The notes under the pieces: generated by a model
What the model was told of the DNA's origin: nothing
Seen by the model: only the letters and a program-made list of their open reading frames with translations
The model's database searches: none
Program-made: the position numbers and the translations under genes
Shown here: positions 31,726 through 41,715 of the stretch, in pieces
Layout of the letters: each line of letters starts with the position of its first letter
Numbering within the stretch: the first letter of the stretch is position 1
Assembly: GCA_963383645.1 (NCBI GenBank)
Contig: OY726560.1
Span: 87,397,093-87,461,092 of the forward strand
Source: Muscardinus avellanarius
Taxonomy: Eukaryota; Chordata; Mammalia; Rodentia; Gliridae
DNA: 64,000 nucleotides
Direction of reading: 5' to 3'

Positions 31726-32053
31726 AGCTGGGTATGGTAGTGCATGCTTTTAATCCCAGCATTCGGGAGGTGGATACCGAAGGATCACGGTTCACGGACA
31801 GCCTCAGCTACTTATCGAGGCCCATCGCAACTTAATGAGACCCTATTTCAAAAATAAAATAATAATAGATGGTCGTGGTGGTGCACGCTTGTAATCCCCG
31901 TGCTTGGGAGGTGGAGACAGGAGGATCGCGCAGGTTCGTAGTTAGCCTCGCTGGCTTAAGAGACCCTGTTTCCAAACAAATAAAAAAATATAAAATAGGT
32001 CTGGGAGTGTAGCCTGGAGGTAGAAAGGCTTCTAGGAACCCCAGTACCACCAA

Positions 32054-32085
<32 letters not shown>

Positions 32086-32148
32086 GTCTGGGAGTGTTGC
32101 TTGGGGGTAGAATGCCCTTGGGTTCCATCCCCAGTATTGCAAAAAGAA
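31726..32148 (+). mobile_element. Type B SINE split by a type D SINE, both sense
   Basis: Host 31726-31867 and 32086-32148. The guest type D is 31868-32056 with an AAT repeat tail (32057-32085). aataataatag occurs on both sides of the guest. Confidence 0.9.
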
Positions 32149-32160
32149 AAAAAAATTCTG

Positions 32161-32385
32161 CCAGGCATGGTGGTACACACTTGTAATCCAAACATTTGGG
32201 AGGCTGAGACAGGAGGATCAAGATTCATGGCCAGCCTCAGCTACTACTTAGGCCCTTTGCAAATCAGTGAGACCCTATTTCAAAATAAAGAATAAAAAAT
32301 AGGGCTGGGAATATAGCTTGGAGGTAGAATGCCCTGAGTCCCATCCCCAGTACCACCAAAAACAAAACAAAAAACAAAACAAAAA
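32161..32385 (+). mobile_element. B1-dID SINE, type B
   Basis: Follows the previous composite head to tail. ttctgcca before (32153) and before the composite (31717) suggests reuse of one target. AAAC-rich tail. Confidence 0.9.
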
Positions 32386-32693
32386 ACCTATGCTGTCAAT
32401 CCTGTAGAAAGAGTTTAAATATTTTCTTCAATTTCTACTACAAATTTCAGTCAATTGATAATGTTGGTTAGAGTTTTCTCCCAGATGATGCAATATTAGG
32501 TTTTGAGTGATTTTTTTTATATACTGATAATACTTTTTGTAATTGTGTATAAAAGCAAGCAAAATAGGATATATATATGTTTTTACCTCCTTCTTAACTA
32601 TAGTTCTATTTTTGTAATTCTGTTTTTTCCATATGTTCTATTGATACTGTTGGTTGAAACAATATTATCTATTAGATTACATTCTTTTTCTCT
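32386..32693. other. AT-rich unique intronic block
   Basis: About 310 bp; nothing recognised. Confidence 0.5.
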
Positions 32694-32888
32694 TGGTACT
32701 GGGAATTGAACCCAAGAGCATTCTACCTCCAAAGTGTATCCCTAGCCCTGCTTTATTTTTTAGTTTGAGACAGTGTCTTGCTGGTAGTTGAGGGTCTTGC
32801 TAAGTTGCTGAGGCTAACCTTGAACCTGCCGTCCTGTCTTAGCCTCCCAAGTACTGGAATTATAGGTGTCTGCCACCACACCTAGTTT
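32694..32888 (-). mobile_element. B1-dID SINE, diverged A/B
   Basis: Complete antisense copy, ttggtactgggaattg to ccaccacacctagttt. Confidence 0.85.
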
Positions 32889-33057
32889 ATTACTTTCCAT
32901 TCTGATGTTCAGTGCCATATACAACACACACTATGTGTACACACACATACGCATTTCTATATCCATACTTAACAGTTTGAAGCATTGATGGTTTTGGAGT
33001 CCCTATTCTAATCATGTTACAAGTTGAAAATAACTAATTGTTGGTATGAACTAATCT

Positions 33058-33440
33058 TTTTTTTAAATTGGTATTGGGATTGAAACCAGTGCCTTTATAC
33101 CTTCTGGCTGCACTCCCAAGCCTTTTTATTTTTGTTAGGAAACAGGGTCTTGCTAGATGTTTGAGAGCCTTGCTTAATTGCTGAGGTTGGTTTCAAACTT
33201 GCAGTCCTCCTGTCTGTCAGCCTCCCATGTATTTAGATTACAGGCATGTGTCACTGTGTTTTAAACTAATCATCTAATGTTTTTTTCATTATTGGGGATT
33301 GAACTCAGACATTCAAACTCTGAGCTATACTCAGACTTTTTAAAATGTTTTTATTTTTGTTTTGAAATAGGGTCTTTCTGGGTTGCCAAGGCTGTCCTCA
33401 AACCTTTAATCCTCCTTACTCAGCCTCTTATAATCTTCAG
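33058..33440 (-). mobile_element. Two diverged antisense SINEs
   Basis: 33058-33262 and 33280-33440. Both keep the order right half, A-rich linker, left half. Both are old, the second lacking the end of its left half. Confidence 0.8.
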
Positions 33441-33513
33441 ATTTTTTTATATGGAATACTATGTTTGCTACAGATATATTTAGCCTACTGTACCTGTTAT
33501 AAAAGGTTTATTT

Positions 33514-33680
33514 TCGCCGGGCGTGGTGGCGCACGCTTATAATCCCTGCTCTTGGGAGGTGGAGACAGGAGGATCACGCAGGTTCGAACCCTGTTTCCAA
33601 AAATAAAAAAGTGTAAAATAGGTCTGGGAGTGTAGCCCAGAGGTAGAAAGGCTTCCAGTACCACCCCCCCAAAAGGGCAT
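33514..33680 (+). mobile_element. B1-dID SINE, type D, internal deletion
   Basis: CpG-rich 5' end (cgccgggcgtggtggcgc). aggttcgaaccctgtttcc shows loss of the gctggcttaagag segment, and the right half is also shortened. Confidence 0.9.
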
Positions 33681-33685
33681 TATAT

Positions 33686-33945
33686 AGCTTGGTGTGGTGG
33701 CACATACTTGTAATCCCAGTATTTGGGAGACTGAGACAGGAGGATTGCAAGTTGGTGGCCAGCCTCAGCAACTTAGTGAGGTTCTCTGCAGCATAATGAG
33801 ATCCTGTTTCAAAATAAAGAATAAAATAGGGCCAGGAGTGTATGTCAGAAGTAGAATGCCCCTGGATTCAACCCCAGTACCACATACACACATACACATA
33901 CACACACATTAAAAAGAAAAAGAAAGAAAGGAAGAAAAAAAGAAA
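33686..33945 (+). mobile_element. B1-dID SINE, type B, CA and A-rich tail
   Basis: Complete sense copy ending ccccagtaccac. The tail is CA repeat (33881-33909), then AAAG-rich. Confidence 0.9.
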
Positions 33946-34159
33946 ATGGTGTTATTTATTTGGGAGCATAGTGTGTTTCAAAGATTTTGTAGAAAATGTA
34001 TCTTGAGACTTATGTTAGAAGATAAGCTCCTAAGATGTGCTTTGATTCTTGGGCTTGAAAAGTAGTTCTTTTTCTTGTATTAGTCCATATTTTTCTAGTG
34101 AGGGCAACTTCCTAAGGCATTATGCTAGAAAGGACATCATTTATTTTATTTTATTTTTT

Positions 34160-34348
34160 AATTTTTTTTTTTGTGGTGCTGGAATTGAGCTACATCCCCA
34201 GCACATTAAAAAAAATATTTTTTTTGAAACAGGTTCTTGGTAGGTTGCTGAGAGTCTCACTACTTGCGTAAGCTGTCCCTCAAACCTGCCTCCTTCTGTC
34301 TCAGCCTCTCAAGGACTGAGATTACGGGTGGGCACCACCTCGCCCAGT
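34160..34348 (-). mobile_element. B1-dID SINE, type A, shortened right half
   Basis: ggtgctggaattgagctac shows an internal deletion in the right half. The left half has gctgagagtctcactact. Confidence 0.85.
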
Positions 34349-34364
34349 AGATATTTTTTTTAAA

Positions 34365-34550
34365 GGTACTGGGGATTGAACCCAAGCGTTCTTGATTGCT
34401 AGGTAAGTGCTTTATCACTCAACTACACCCCCATGTTTTTAAAATTTTATTTTGAGATAGGGTTTCACTAAGTTGCCTAGGATAGCCTTGAATTTTTTAT
34501 CTTCCTGCCTTAGCTTCCTGAATTATAGGTATGAACCACCAAGCCCAGTT
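34365..34550 (-). mobile_element. Old B1-dID with full ID half
   Basis: The right half retains the long ID segment (ttgattgctaggtaagtgc, tttatcactcaactac) that types A-D lack. It is probably an early form of the family. Confidence 0.8.
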
Positions 34551-34755
34551 TGTATTAGGATTTGTCAAGTGGTTTTGTCATGCTTAGACTGGGCTTCTGG
34601 ATTTTTGAAGAGGAAGAACACAAAAATAAAGTATCATTATATACCATCAAGGGTACATATAGTAAATACGATTTATCATTGTTGATATCACTATTATTTT
34701 CATCTGATTGACTTAAGGAGGTCACACCTCATAATTTCAAAAATTGTGAACTATA

Positions 34756-34980
34756 ATAGCCGGGCATGGTGGCGCACGCTTGTAATCCCCCCGCCTGGGA
34801 GGCTGAGACAGGAGGATTGCACAGGTTCGAAGCCAGCCGTAGCTACTTGATGAGGCTCTCAGCAACTTAGTGAGAACCTGTTTCCAAATAAAATATAAAA
34901 TAGGTCTGGGAGTATACCCTAGAGGTAGAAAGCCTCTGAGTTCCACCCCTAGTATTACCGTATTACCAAAAAAAAAAAAA
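34756..34980 (+). mobile_element. B1-dID SINE, type C
   Basis: Complete sense copy; attgtgaactata on each side (34743 and 34983) is the target duplication. Confidence 0.94.
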
Positions 34981-35032
34981 AAAATTGTGAACTATAGCAA
35001 AGATAAAATTCCATGCTACAATTCAAATTATT

Positions 35033-35185
35033 TTTAGTGCTGGGAATTCAGCCCAGGGCATTATACATGCTAGTCAAGTGCTTTACCATCAAACTACATT
35101 TCTAGTCCCTTTTATTTTCCAAGGCTGGCCTGGAATTTGAAGTCTTATTGTCTCAGATTCCCCAGGGGCTGGAATTAGAGGTGTA
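35033..35185 (-). mobile_element. Old B1-dID with full ID half
   Basis: ID part with tacatgctagtcaagtgc, then a diverged left half (aaggctggcctggaatttg). Another early form. Confidence 0.72.
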
Positions 35186-35219
35186 TTCAAGTTTAAAAAG
35201 CTTAAAAATGTTCTTATTT

Positions 35220-35362
35220 CTGGGCGTGGTCTGCAAACTTCTTCTTCTTGTAATCTCAGTACTTGGGAGGCTGAGACTGGAGGATAGTACAGGTTTGAAG
35301 CCAGCCTTATCTATTTAGTGAGGCTCTCAGCAACTTACTAAGACCCTATTTCCAAATTAACA
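35220..35362 (+). mobile_element. Type C SINE lacking the ID half
   Basis: Sense copy ends after tttccaaattaacaaaaaa. TTCTTC repeats replace part of the 5' region. Flanks ttcttattt lie on each side (35212 and 35369), so the short form may have inserted as such. Confidence 0.82.
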
Positions 35363-35468
35363 AAAAAATTCTTATTTTTTTGTGAACCATTAAAATAAAC
35401 CCTTATTCTTCAGATATATATTATACACACACACACAGGCATATATATTTTTTAATTTTTTAATTTTT

Positions 35469-35650
35469 TGCTGGTGCTGGGGATCAAACCAAGGGCAACA
35501 CACAAGCTAAACAAGTGCTCTACTACTATACTGCACCACTGCCCTATTTTGTGTATTCAATTTTTTTTTTTTTTTTTTTTTGGCGGTACTGGGGATGGAA
35601 CCCAGGGGCATTCTAACTCCAAGCTACATCCCTGCCCTATTTTTTTTTTT
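35469..35650 (-). mobile_element. ID-like element and a lone type B right half
   Basis: 35469-35548 is an ID-type module with aacacacaagctaaaca. After a T run, 35582-35640 is a type B right half that ends in another T run with no left half. Confidence 0.78.
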
Positions 35651-35810
35651 TTTTTTTGATAAAGGATATGTAACATATAGTAGCTTAACCATTGGAATAA
35701 ATTTTAGAATTTGTAGATAACTATAATTACAAGTCTATGTAAGTTAACAGCAGTGATAAAAATATCAAAGAATAGCTCATAAATCTAGAGGACAGCACTA
35801 ATAATCAGAA

Positions 35811-36020
35811 AGCTGGGCAAGGTGGTGCACGCTTGTAATCCCAGTACTTGGGAGGCTGAGACAGGAGGATCATGGTTTGCGGACAGCCTCAGCTACTTAG
35901 TGAGGCCCTTTGCAACTCAGTGACCTTGTTTCAAAATAAAAAGAATAAAAAATAGGGCTGGGGGTTTAGCTTGGAGGTAGAATGCCTCTGGGTTCCATCC
36001 CCAGTACCTCAAAAAAAGAA
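35811..36020 (+). mobile_element. B1-dID SINE, type B
   Basis: Complete sense copy, agctgggcaaggtggtgc to ccccagtacctc. Confidence 0.92.
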
Positions 36021-36129
36021 AATGTTAACTTCTACGTAACATGTTATTACTGGCTTTGTTATAAGTTAAATACACTTGTGTGTCTTAAGTATCTTCTAAA
36101 ATGCAAAGCTAAAAACACACTTTACAAAA

Positions 36130-36432
36130 CAGGCATGGTGGTGCACACTTGTAATTCCAGTACTTGAGAAGCTGAAACAGGAGGATTGCAGGTTAGATAA
36201 TCAAATACAGTTTAAGAATACACAAATATAAACCATAAAAATTTCTACTAACCTACTCTCAATACTTGGGAGGGTGAGGGAGGAGGATTGCAGGTTAGCA
36301 GCCAGCCTCAGCTACTTAGTGAGGCCCTCCACAACCTAGTGAGACCCTATTTCAAAATAAAGAATTAAAAATAGGGCTGGGAGTGTTGCTTGGAGATAGA
36401 ATTCTCCTGGTTTTAATCCTCAGGACTGTAAA
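36130..36432 (+). mobile_element. Two partial sense SINEs with a 60-bp gap
   Basis: 36130-36192 is a left half only. 36258-36432 is a type B copy lacking its first part. The short AT-rich segment between them (36193-36257) is not SINE. Confidence 0.75.
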
Positions 36433-36463
36433 AACAAATGAACAGCAACAAAAAATACCACAG

Positions 36464-37085
36464 TACAGGGAATATTCTACCCTAAGCTACACCCCAGCCC
36501 TATTTCTTCTTCTTCTTCTTCCTCTTCCTCTTCTTCCTCCTCCTCCTCCTCCTCCTCCTCCTCCTCCTCCTCCTCCTCCTCCTCCTCCTCCTCCTCCTCT
36601 TCTTCTTCTTCTTCTTCTTCTTCTTCTTCTTCTTCTTCTTCTTTCCTCCTCCTCCTCCTCCTCCTCCTCCTCCTCCTCCTCCTCCTCCTCCTCCTCCTCC
36701 TCCTCCTCCTCCTCCTCTTCTTCTTCTTCTTCTTCTTCTTCTTCTTCTTCTTCTTCTTCTTCTTCTTCTTTGTGTGGTACGGGGGTTTGAATTATTTGTT
36801 TGTTTGTTTTGGTGGTACTGGGGGTGAAACCCAGAGGCTTTCTACCTCTGTGCTATACAGGGTCTCACTAAGTTGCTGAGGGCCTAAGTAGCTGAGGATG
36901 GCTGCAAACCTGGATACTCCTGTCTTAGCTTCCCAAGTGCAAGGATTACAAGAGTGTGCCACAACACCTGGTTTATTCTTTGAGGTGGAGTCTCACTAGG
37001 TTGTGGAGTGCCTCACTAAGTACCTGAAGCTGGCCACGAACCTTCTATCCTCCTGTCTCATCTTCCCGAGTACTAAGATTAGATT
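36464..37085 (-). mobile_element. Type B SINE split by a triplet tract and a type C SINE
   Basis: Host right half 36464-36502; host left half 36972-37085. Between them are the pyrimidine triplet tract and an antisense type C copy (36812-36971) with TTTG tail and shortened middle. Confidence 0.85.
36503..36771. repeat. (TTC)n/(TCC)n pyrimidine tract, 269 bases
   Basis: Uninterrupted C/T run in alternating blocks of TTC and TCC. It reads as poly-Ser/Pro/Leu in the three frames but is a microsatellite, not a protein. It sits at the tail side of an inserted antisense SINE. Confidence 0.98.
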
Positions 37086-37246
37086 AATAGAAATTTTTAT
37101 GGTTTATATTTCTCTATTACTAAACTGTATTATAATTATCTTCAAGCAAAGATAACTAAAGTGTAATAAAACACTTGGCATTACAAATCATGCCACTTTG
37201 ATTTAAAAAAAATGGGTAAATATACATGTATTTATATTGGATATAT

Positions 37247-37270
37247 ATATATATATATATTTATATATAG
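37247..37270. repeat. (TA)n microsatellite
   Basis: Short TA run just upstream of the next SINE. Confidence 0.9.
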
Positions 37271-37278
37271 ATACAATA

Positions 37279-37532
37279 AGCTGGGTATGGTGGTGCATGC
37301 TTGTAATCCCAGCATTTGGGAGGCTGAGATGGGAGGATCATGGTTTGCAGACAGGCCTAAGCTACTTAGTGAGGCTATTTGCAACTCAGTGAGACTGTTT
37401 CAAAAAAAGAAAGAAAGAAAAAAAATAGGACTGGGGGTGTTGCTAGGAGGTAGAAAACCCCTGGGTTGTTCCATCCCCAGTACTGCAAACACACACACAC
37501 ATACACAAACACACACGCACACACACACACAG
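37279..37532 (+). mobile_element. B1-dID SINE, type B, CA tail
   Basis: Sense copy with an AAAG patch in the linker and a CA repeat tail (37488-37532). Confidence 0.9.
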
Positions 37533-37890
37533 AGTAAAATTTATATGGAGAACAAAATATATTAAGGGTACATGTTTCTTTTTCTATGACTGAGCTAGTC
37601 CAGTAAAGAAAAATTGGGTCAATTTCAGAGGACCCTGATAGATTGATAAATGAGTTAAAAACCTGACCTATTATGTTTGAGCTAACGTGGATCAGTCTTC
37701 ATGTAATCCTTTCCACGTGCTGCACTCCTAAAAAGAGATCTGTATACAGTAAGCAGCAAAGACATATGGTAATAAAATCTATGTCTGAGAGCAAAGGCAG
37801 CCTACAGGTAAGAGGCTACCCCTGGTCAAGACTCTACCTGGAATTACCAAGGTGAGAGTGAGAACCTTAACAAACGGATCACACAGTCAC

Positions 37891-38080
37891 TTTTTTTTTT
37901 TTTTTTTTGGTGGTACTGGGGTTCCTGGATGCCCTTCTACCTCCGGGCTACATTCCCAGACCTATTTTATATTTTGAAACAGGGTCTCTTAAGCCAGCGC
38001 GGCTGGCCTCGAACATGTGCGATCCTCCTGTTTCCACCTCCCAAGCACAGGGGTTACAAGTGAGCACCACCACGCCTGGC
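37891..38080 (-). mobile_element. B1-dID SINE, type D, inside gag
   Basis: Antisense copy with T tail; cacacagtcac (37880-37890) and cacacggtcac (38080-38090) bracket it. Confidence 0.95.
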
Positions 38081-38215
38081 ACACGGTCACATGTTTAACT
38101 AAAGGTATGAGAAGATGTATAAGTAAATTGGTTAAGTATGATACTATCAGAGCAATAACAGAAGAAATGAATAACATTTCTGCCATGTTCCTGAGATGCT
38201 TAAGATCCTCCAGAG

Positions 38216-38431
38216 AGCTGGGCATGGTTGCACACACTTGTAATCCCAGCGCTTGTGAAACTGAGACAGGAGGATCGCACAGGTTCAAAGCCAGCCTCAG
38301 CTACTTAGTGAGGCTCTCAGCAACTTAGAGAGACCCTATTTCCAAATAAAATATAAAACAGGTGGGAGTATAGCCCGGAGGTAGGAAAGCCTCCGGGTTC
38401 CAGCCCCAGTACCACCATAAAAAAAAAAAAA
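38216..38431 (+). mobile_element. B1-dID SINE, type C, inside gag
   Basis: Sense copy with A tail; aagatcctccag (38202-38213) and aagattctccag (38432-38443) bracket it. Confidence 0.95.
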
Positions 38432-38765
38432 AAGATTCTCCAGCAGAGATACCCTCATAATTGACCTAGACTTCCATAAGGAACAGACAATATTGGGACT
38501 CATTTTATTAGCAAATCAGTCCCAGATATTAGGAGAGAACTCTAAAAGCAGGAAATGGAACCTTAGTCTCCCATTCATCACCTTTTAATTTTGGCCTTTG
38601 GATTTTTCAAAACAGAGATAAGGTAAATGAAATTCAGAACCAGAAGAGACAAATGCAAACACAGAGACAGCCCCACTTAATTGCCCTAGCATCGGTTAAT
38701 AAGTCCCTACCTCCTGAGAGATACCTAAGGCTCCCAGAGAGGAAAGAAACTCGAGGCCTTGCACC

Positions 38766-38891
38766 TGCCATTATTGCAAAGAGCCTGGGCATTGGGTCAA
38801 GGACTGCCCCAAGCAGAGTCCTTGTGCACCTGGGATGTGCCCCCTCTGCAAAGAGGAAACACATTGGAAGCAAGATTGCCTTCACCTCTGA
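38766..38891 (+). pseudogene. Provirus nucleocapsid zinc knuckles
   Basis: Two C-x2-C-x4-H-x4-C knuckles in one frame, at 38766-38807 and 38838-38879, followed by a TGA at 38889-38891 where gag would end. All six Cys and both His are present. MLV-type gag has one knuckle, so a two-knuckle ERV1 lineage is likely. Confidence 0.85.
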
Positions 38892-39034
38892 AGGGAAGTG
38901 AGGCCATCTGCTCCCATCATGGCTGCCCTCAAAGACTAAGAATGCCTGAGGCTGAGCAAGAACCCTCTGATCAGCTCTAACCAGCTGGACATCACAACAG
39001 AGGAGCCTGGGTGACTTGATGTGGCAGGTCAGAT

Positions 39035-39110
39035 GTCGATTTTCTTTTAGATACAGAGACTCAATCCGCTGCTCACCTTGTCTCTCCCAGGCATTTTTCT
39101 AAAATAGACA
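39035..39110 (+). pseudogene. Provirus protease remnant
   Basis: The aspartic protease motif is recognisable at 39047-39058, but the Gly of the Asp-Thr-Gly triad is replaced by Glu (GAG at 39056-39058). The frame differs from that of the knuckles. Inactive. Confidence 0.7.
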
Positions 39111-39316
39111 CATATTTTAACTGAGGTTGATAGCACCCCAACTCCAAAAGATTTAAAATTGTCTTAAGTTGTAAATAATGTAGTCCACTCTTGAATAGAG
39201 ACTATCCTTAAGTGCATGCTAAATGACCTGATTCTAAGAATCTGCCTGTAACTAACCCTGATGTAGAATGATACACTGATGAGAGCAACTACGTGAGTAA
39301 GAAAACTCCAAAGTCA

Positions 39317-39580
39317 ACCTGGCGTGGTGGTGCACGCTTGTAATTGCCGCTTGGGAGGCGGAGACAGTAGGATCGCGGAGGTTCGAAGCCAGCCTTGCTG
39401 GCTTAAGAGACCCTGTTTCCAAATAAAAAAATATAAAATAGTCTGGGCATGTAGCTTGGATGTAGAAGGGTTCTATCCCCAATACTACAAAAAAAAAGTC
39501 TGGGAGTGTAGCCCGGAGGTAGAAGGGTTCCCATGAACACCAGTATCACAAAAGAAAGAAAAGAAAAGAAAAGGGAAAAA
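39317..39580 (+). mobile_element. B1-dID SINE, type D, duplicated right half, inside pol
   Basis: Left half and linker, then two right halves in tandem (39440-39488 and 39498-39553), both starting gtctggg. aaactccaaa on each side (39303 and 39581). Confidence 0.92.
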
Positions 39581-39702
39581 AAACTCCAAATCAGGCTGTG
39601 CAGTAGTAAGCCTTTAGGAGGTAACAGAGGAAAAGCCACTTCCTCTGAATACCTCAAAGGCCTGGTTACACCTACTGCCCATTAACCTATGTGCCAAAAG
39701 TA

Positions 39703-39890
39703 TAACCAGATGATTTTGTCTTACTCAAAACTTGGAAAAGGACTCACCCTTAAATCAGCCTCTCCCAAAGTGGAAGGGTCCTTTCCAAGTTCTTCTTAGC
39801 ACTCCTGCAGCTGTTAAACTAAAGGGACACATTCCTGGACTCATATGTCTAGAATTAAACCTGTCCCTCTTGAGTCTATACAGAAACAAG
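39703..39890 (+). pseudogene. Provirus integrase C-terminal remnant
   Basis: The segment has the pattern of the gammaretroviral integrase C-terminal domain: a Lys/Trp-rich strand, a Pro-x-Trp-Lys-Gly-Pro motif at 39762-39780, then a Val-Leu-Leu-x-Thr-Pro strand. A pol-to-env overlap region would follow. Confidence 0.75.
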
Positions 39891-40419
39891 TCTTTAAAAT
39901 CAGGAATAAGGCTCCACACACTGAAAAAGACCCACAAACACTATACCTGTGAGCCTACGGAAGATTTAAAAGTACTATTCAAAAGAACCAGGAAGACTGA
40001 ATCAGGAAAAGTCTTATTTTGTGATTTTTCCTTATAAGTACAGTATGTCTATCAAGACTGAAAAAAAAAAAAATCAACTTACTTGTTTTCTCAATTTTTA
40101 TCCTAGGAAAAAGTTTACTTTTTCCTGGAATGGGCACAACACAGGATACTGATAAAGTGCCTACTGGATTAGTGGGCTAGTACCCACTTCATCTAGATTA
40201 CCTTGGTGGATGTCCCCCTTTCAAGAAAATGATTGTCTAACATCTGGGTGGGATAAAATTCTAATTTTCTTGCCCAGTATACTTTGTATCGAGATGCTCT
40301 TCTGTTGTCTGATTTACTGTTGTCAGGGGCTAATATCTTGCATGATCCTGACTTCTTTCCCAGAATATCAAAGAAGGGTGGTTCTACAGCCACAGAAAAC
40401 CCTTACCTGCCCATGTCTC

Positions 40420-40421
40420 AT

Positions 40422-40456
<35 letters not shown>

Positions 40457-40656
40457 TTTTTGCGGGTCTGGGGATGGAACCCAGAGGCTTTTGACCTCCA
40501 AGCTACACCCCCTGCCCAATTTTCTTTATTTTGAAACAGGGTCTCACTGAGTTGCGGAGGGCCTCAATAAGTAGCTGAGGCTGTCCGAGAACCATGATCC
40601 TCCGGTCTCAGCCTCTCAACTGCTGGGATTACAAGTGTGCGCCACCATGCCCAGCT
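40420..40656 (-). mobile_element. B1-dID SINE, type Bg, inside provirus
   Basis: ATTT tail (40420-40459) then a near-consensus body. Between copies one and two of cccatgtctc (40410-40419) and cccgtgtctcc (40657-40667). Confidence 0.95.
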
Positions 40657-40667
40657 CCCGTGTCTCC

Positions 40668-40860
40668 TTTTTTTTTTTTTTTTTTTCTGGTGTTCTTGGA
40701 AACCCTTCTACCTCTGGGCTACACTTCCAGACCTATTTTATATTTTTATTTGGAAACAAGGTCTCTTAAGCCAGCAAGGCTGGCTTCAAACCTGCGCCAT
40801 CCTCCTTCTCTGCCTCCCAAGCGCCGGGGATTATAAGAGTGGGCCACCATGCCCGGCCTT
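40668..40860 (-). mobile_element. B1-dID SINE, type D, same target as its neighbour
   Basis: Between the second (40657-40667) and third (40861-40871) copies of the cccatgtctcc target. The same provirus site took two SINEs in the same orientation. Confidence 0.95.
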
Positions 40861-41058
40861 CCCATGTCTCCTTTAGATCAGTTAGAAAGAGACTTTCTGT
40901 CCCCAGATAGGCAGGATCTACGTCCCTTGTCAGCCCAGAAGATAGTAGAAGATGGAAATTCTTCCGTTGTCAATCCTTAAGATTAAGGGACCAAAGTCTG
41001 GGATGTGGAGAAAGAAGTAGGAGAGGGAAATAAGCATTAGGTAGAAAAGAGACAATTG

Positions 41059-41081
41059 GCTGGGCATGGTGGCTCAGACAC
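41059..41081 (+). mobile_element. SINE 5' end scrap
   Basis: Only ggctgggcatggtggctc remains, joined to unrelated sequence. It ends the provirus-like stretch. Confidence 0.7.
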
Positions 41082-41134
41082 TGTATCACTTTTTCCTCAA
41101 TTATTTTATGTATTGCTATAACATAATTCTTTGT

Positions 41135-41545
41135 GTGTGGTACTGGAGCTGCAACCCAGGGGCATTCTACCTCTGAGCTACACCCCAGCCCTATTTTTTA
41201 TTCTTTATTTTGAAACAGGGTGTCCCTGAGTTGCAAAGGACTTCACTAAGTAGCTGAATCTGTCCCCAAACCGCGATCTTTCTGTTTTAGCCTCCCAAAT
41301 GCTCGGATTAAAAGCGTGCACCAAGATGGCAGTGGTGGCGTAGGCTAGCAGGCTTGTAATCCCTGAATTTGGGAGGCGGAGACAGAAGGATTGCACAAGT
41401 TCAAAGCCAGCCTCGCTGGTTTAAGAGACCCTGTTTCCAAATAAAAATATAAAATAGGTCTGGGAGTGTAGCCCAGAGGTAAAAGAATCCCAGTACCACA
41501 ACCAAAAAAAAAAAAAAAAAAAAGCGTGCACCACCACTCCTGGTT
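41135..41545 (-). mobile_element. Antisense type B SINE split near its 5' end
   Basis: Host 41135-41322 and 41534-41545. The 14-base aaaagcgtgcacca at 41310-41323 and 41520-41533 brackets a sense type D. Confidence 0.94.
41324..41519 (+). mobile_element. B1-dID SINE, type D, nested in opposite orientation
   Basis: Sense copy with gctggtttaagagaccc and a long A tail. The right half is shortened (gaggtaaaagaatcccagt). Confidence 0.93.
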
Positions 41546-41715
41546 TCTATTTTGTGTATTCTAACCTATAAATTTCTTCTTTAGGATCACATTTGATGTA
41601 TGTCATACCATGTTTTCTCTATGTGTTCTTCACTTTATGTTCATATTAATTTATTTTCTGAAATTATGTTCATTTAATCATGTTGTTTGAAATCTCGTTT
41701 TATTTTTATTTATCT

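Larger units (their letters stand above)
37630..38640 (+). pseudogene. Provirus gag capsid remnant, interrupted by two SINEs
   Basis: Three segments resemble successive pieces of a gammaretroviral capsid: a Trp-containing stretch with a Thr-Pro motif (37672-37770), then one around 38110-38200 and one around 38455-38560. The order is right and all lie on +, but in differing frames with stops. Confidence 0.65.
37590..41058 (+). mobile_element. Decayed endogenous gammaretrovirus-like provirus, internal part
   Basis: Remnants in viral order on the + strand, the same strand as USP54: capsid-like gag (37630-37880, 38081-38213, 38444-38640), nucleocapsid zinc knuckles (38766-38879), protease (39035-39110) and the C-terminal part of integrase (39703-39890). 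Possible env traces follow (40060-40410, 40870-40985). Reverse transcriptase, RNase H and the N-terminal integrase part are missing. No LTR pair was recognised. Stops and frame changes are frequent, so it is not functional. SINEs interrupt it at five places. Confidence 0.82.

Noticed and set aside
36383..36790. Long open frame with poly-Pro, poly-Leu and poly-Ser runs
   Set aside because: It is a reading of the TTC/TCC triplet tract between two SINE pieces; no start context, splice sites or family features.
38653..38980. Open frames over the zinc-knuckle region
   Set aside because: The longer open frames are in the wrong phases; the knuckles lie in a different frame that soon reaches a stop. 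Annotated as provirus remnant instead.
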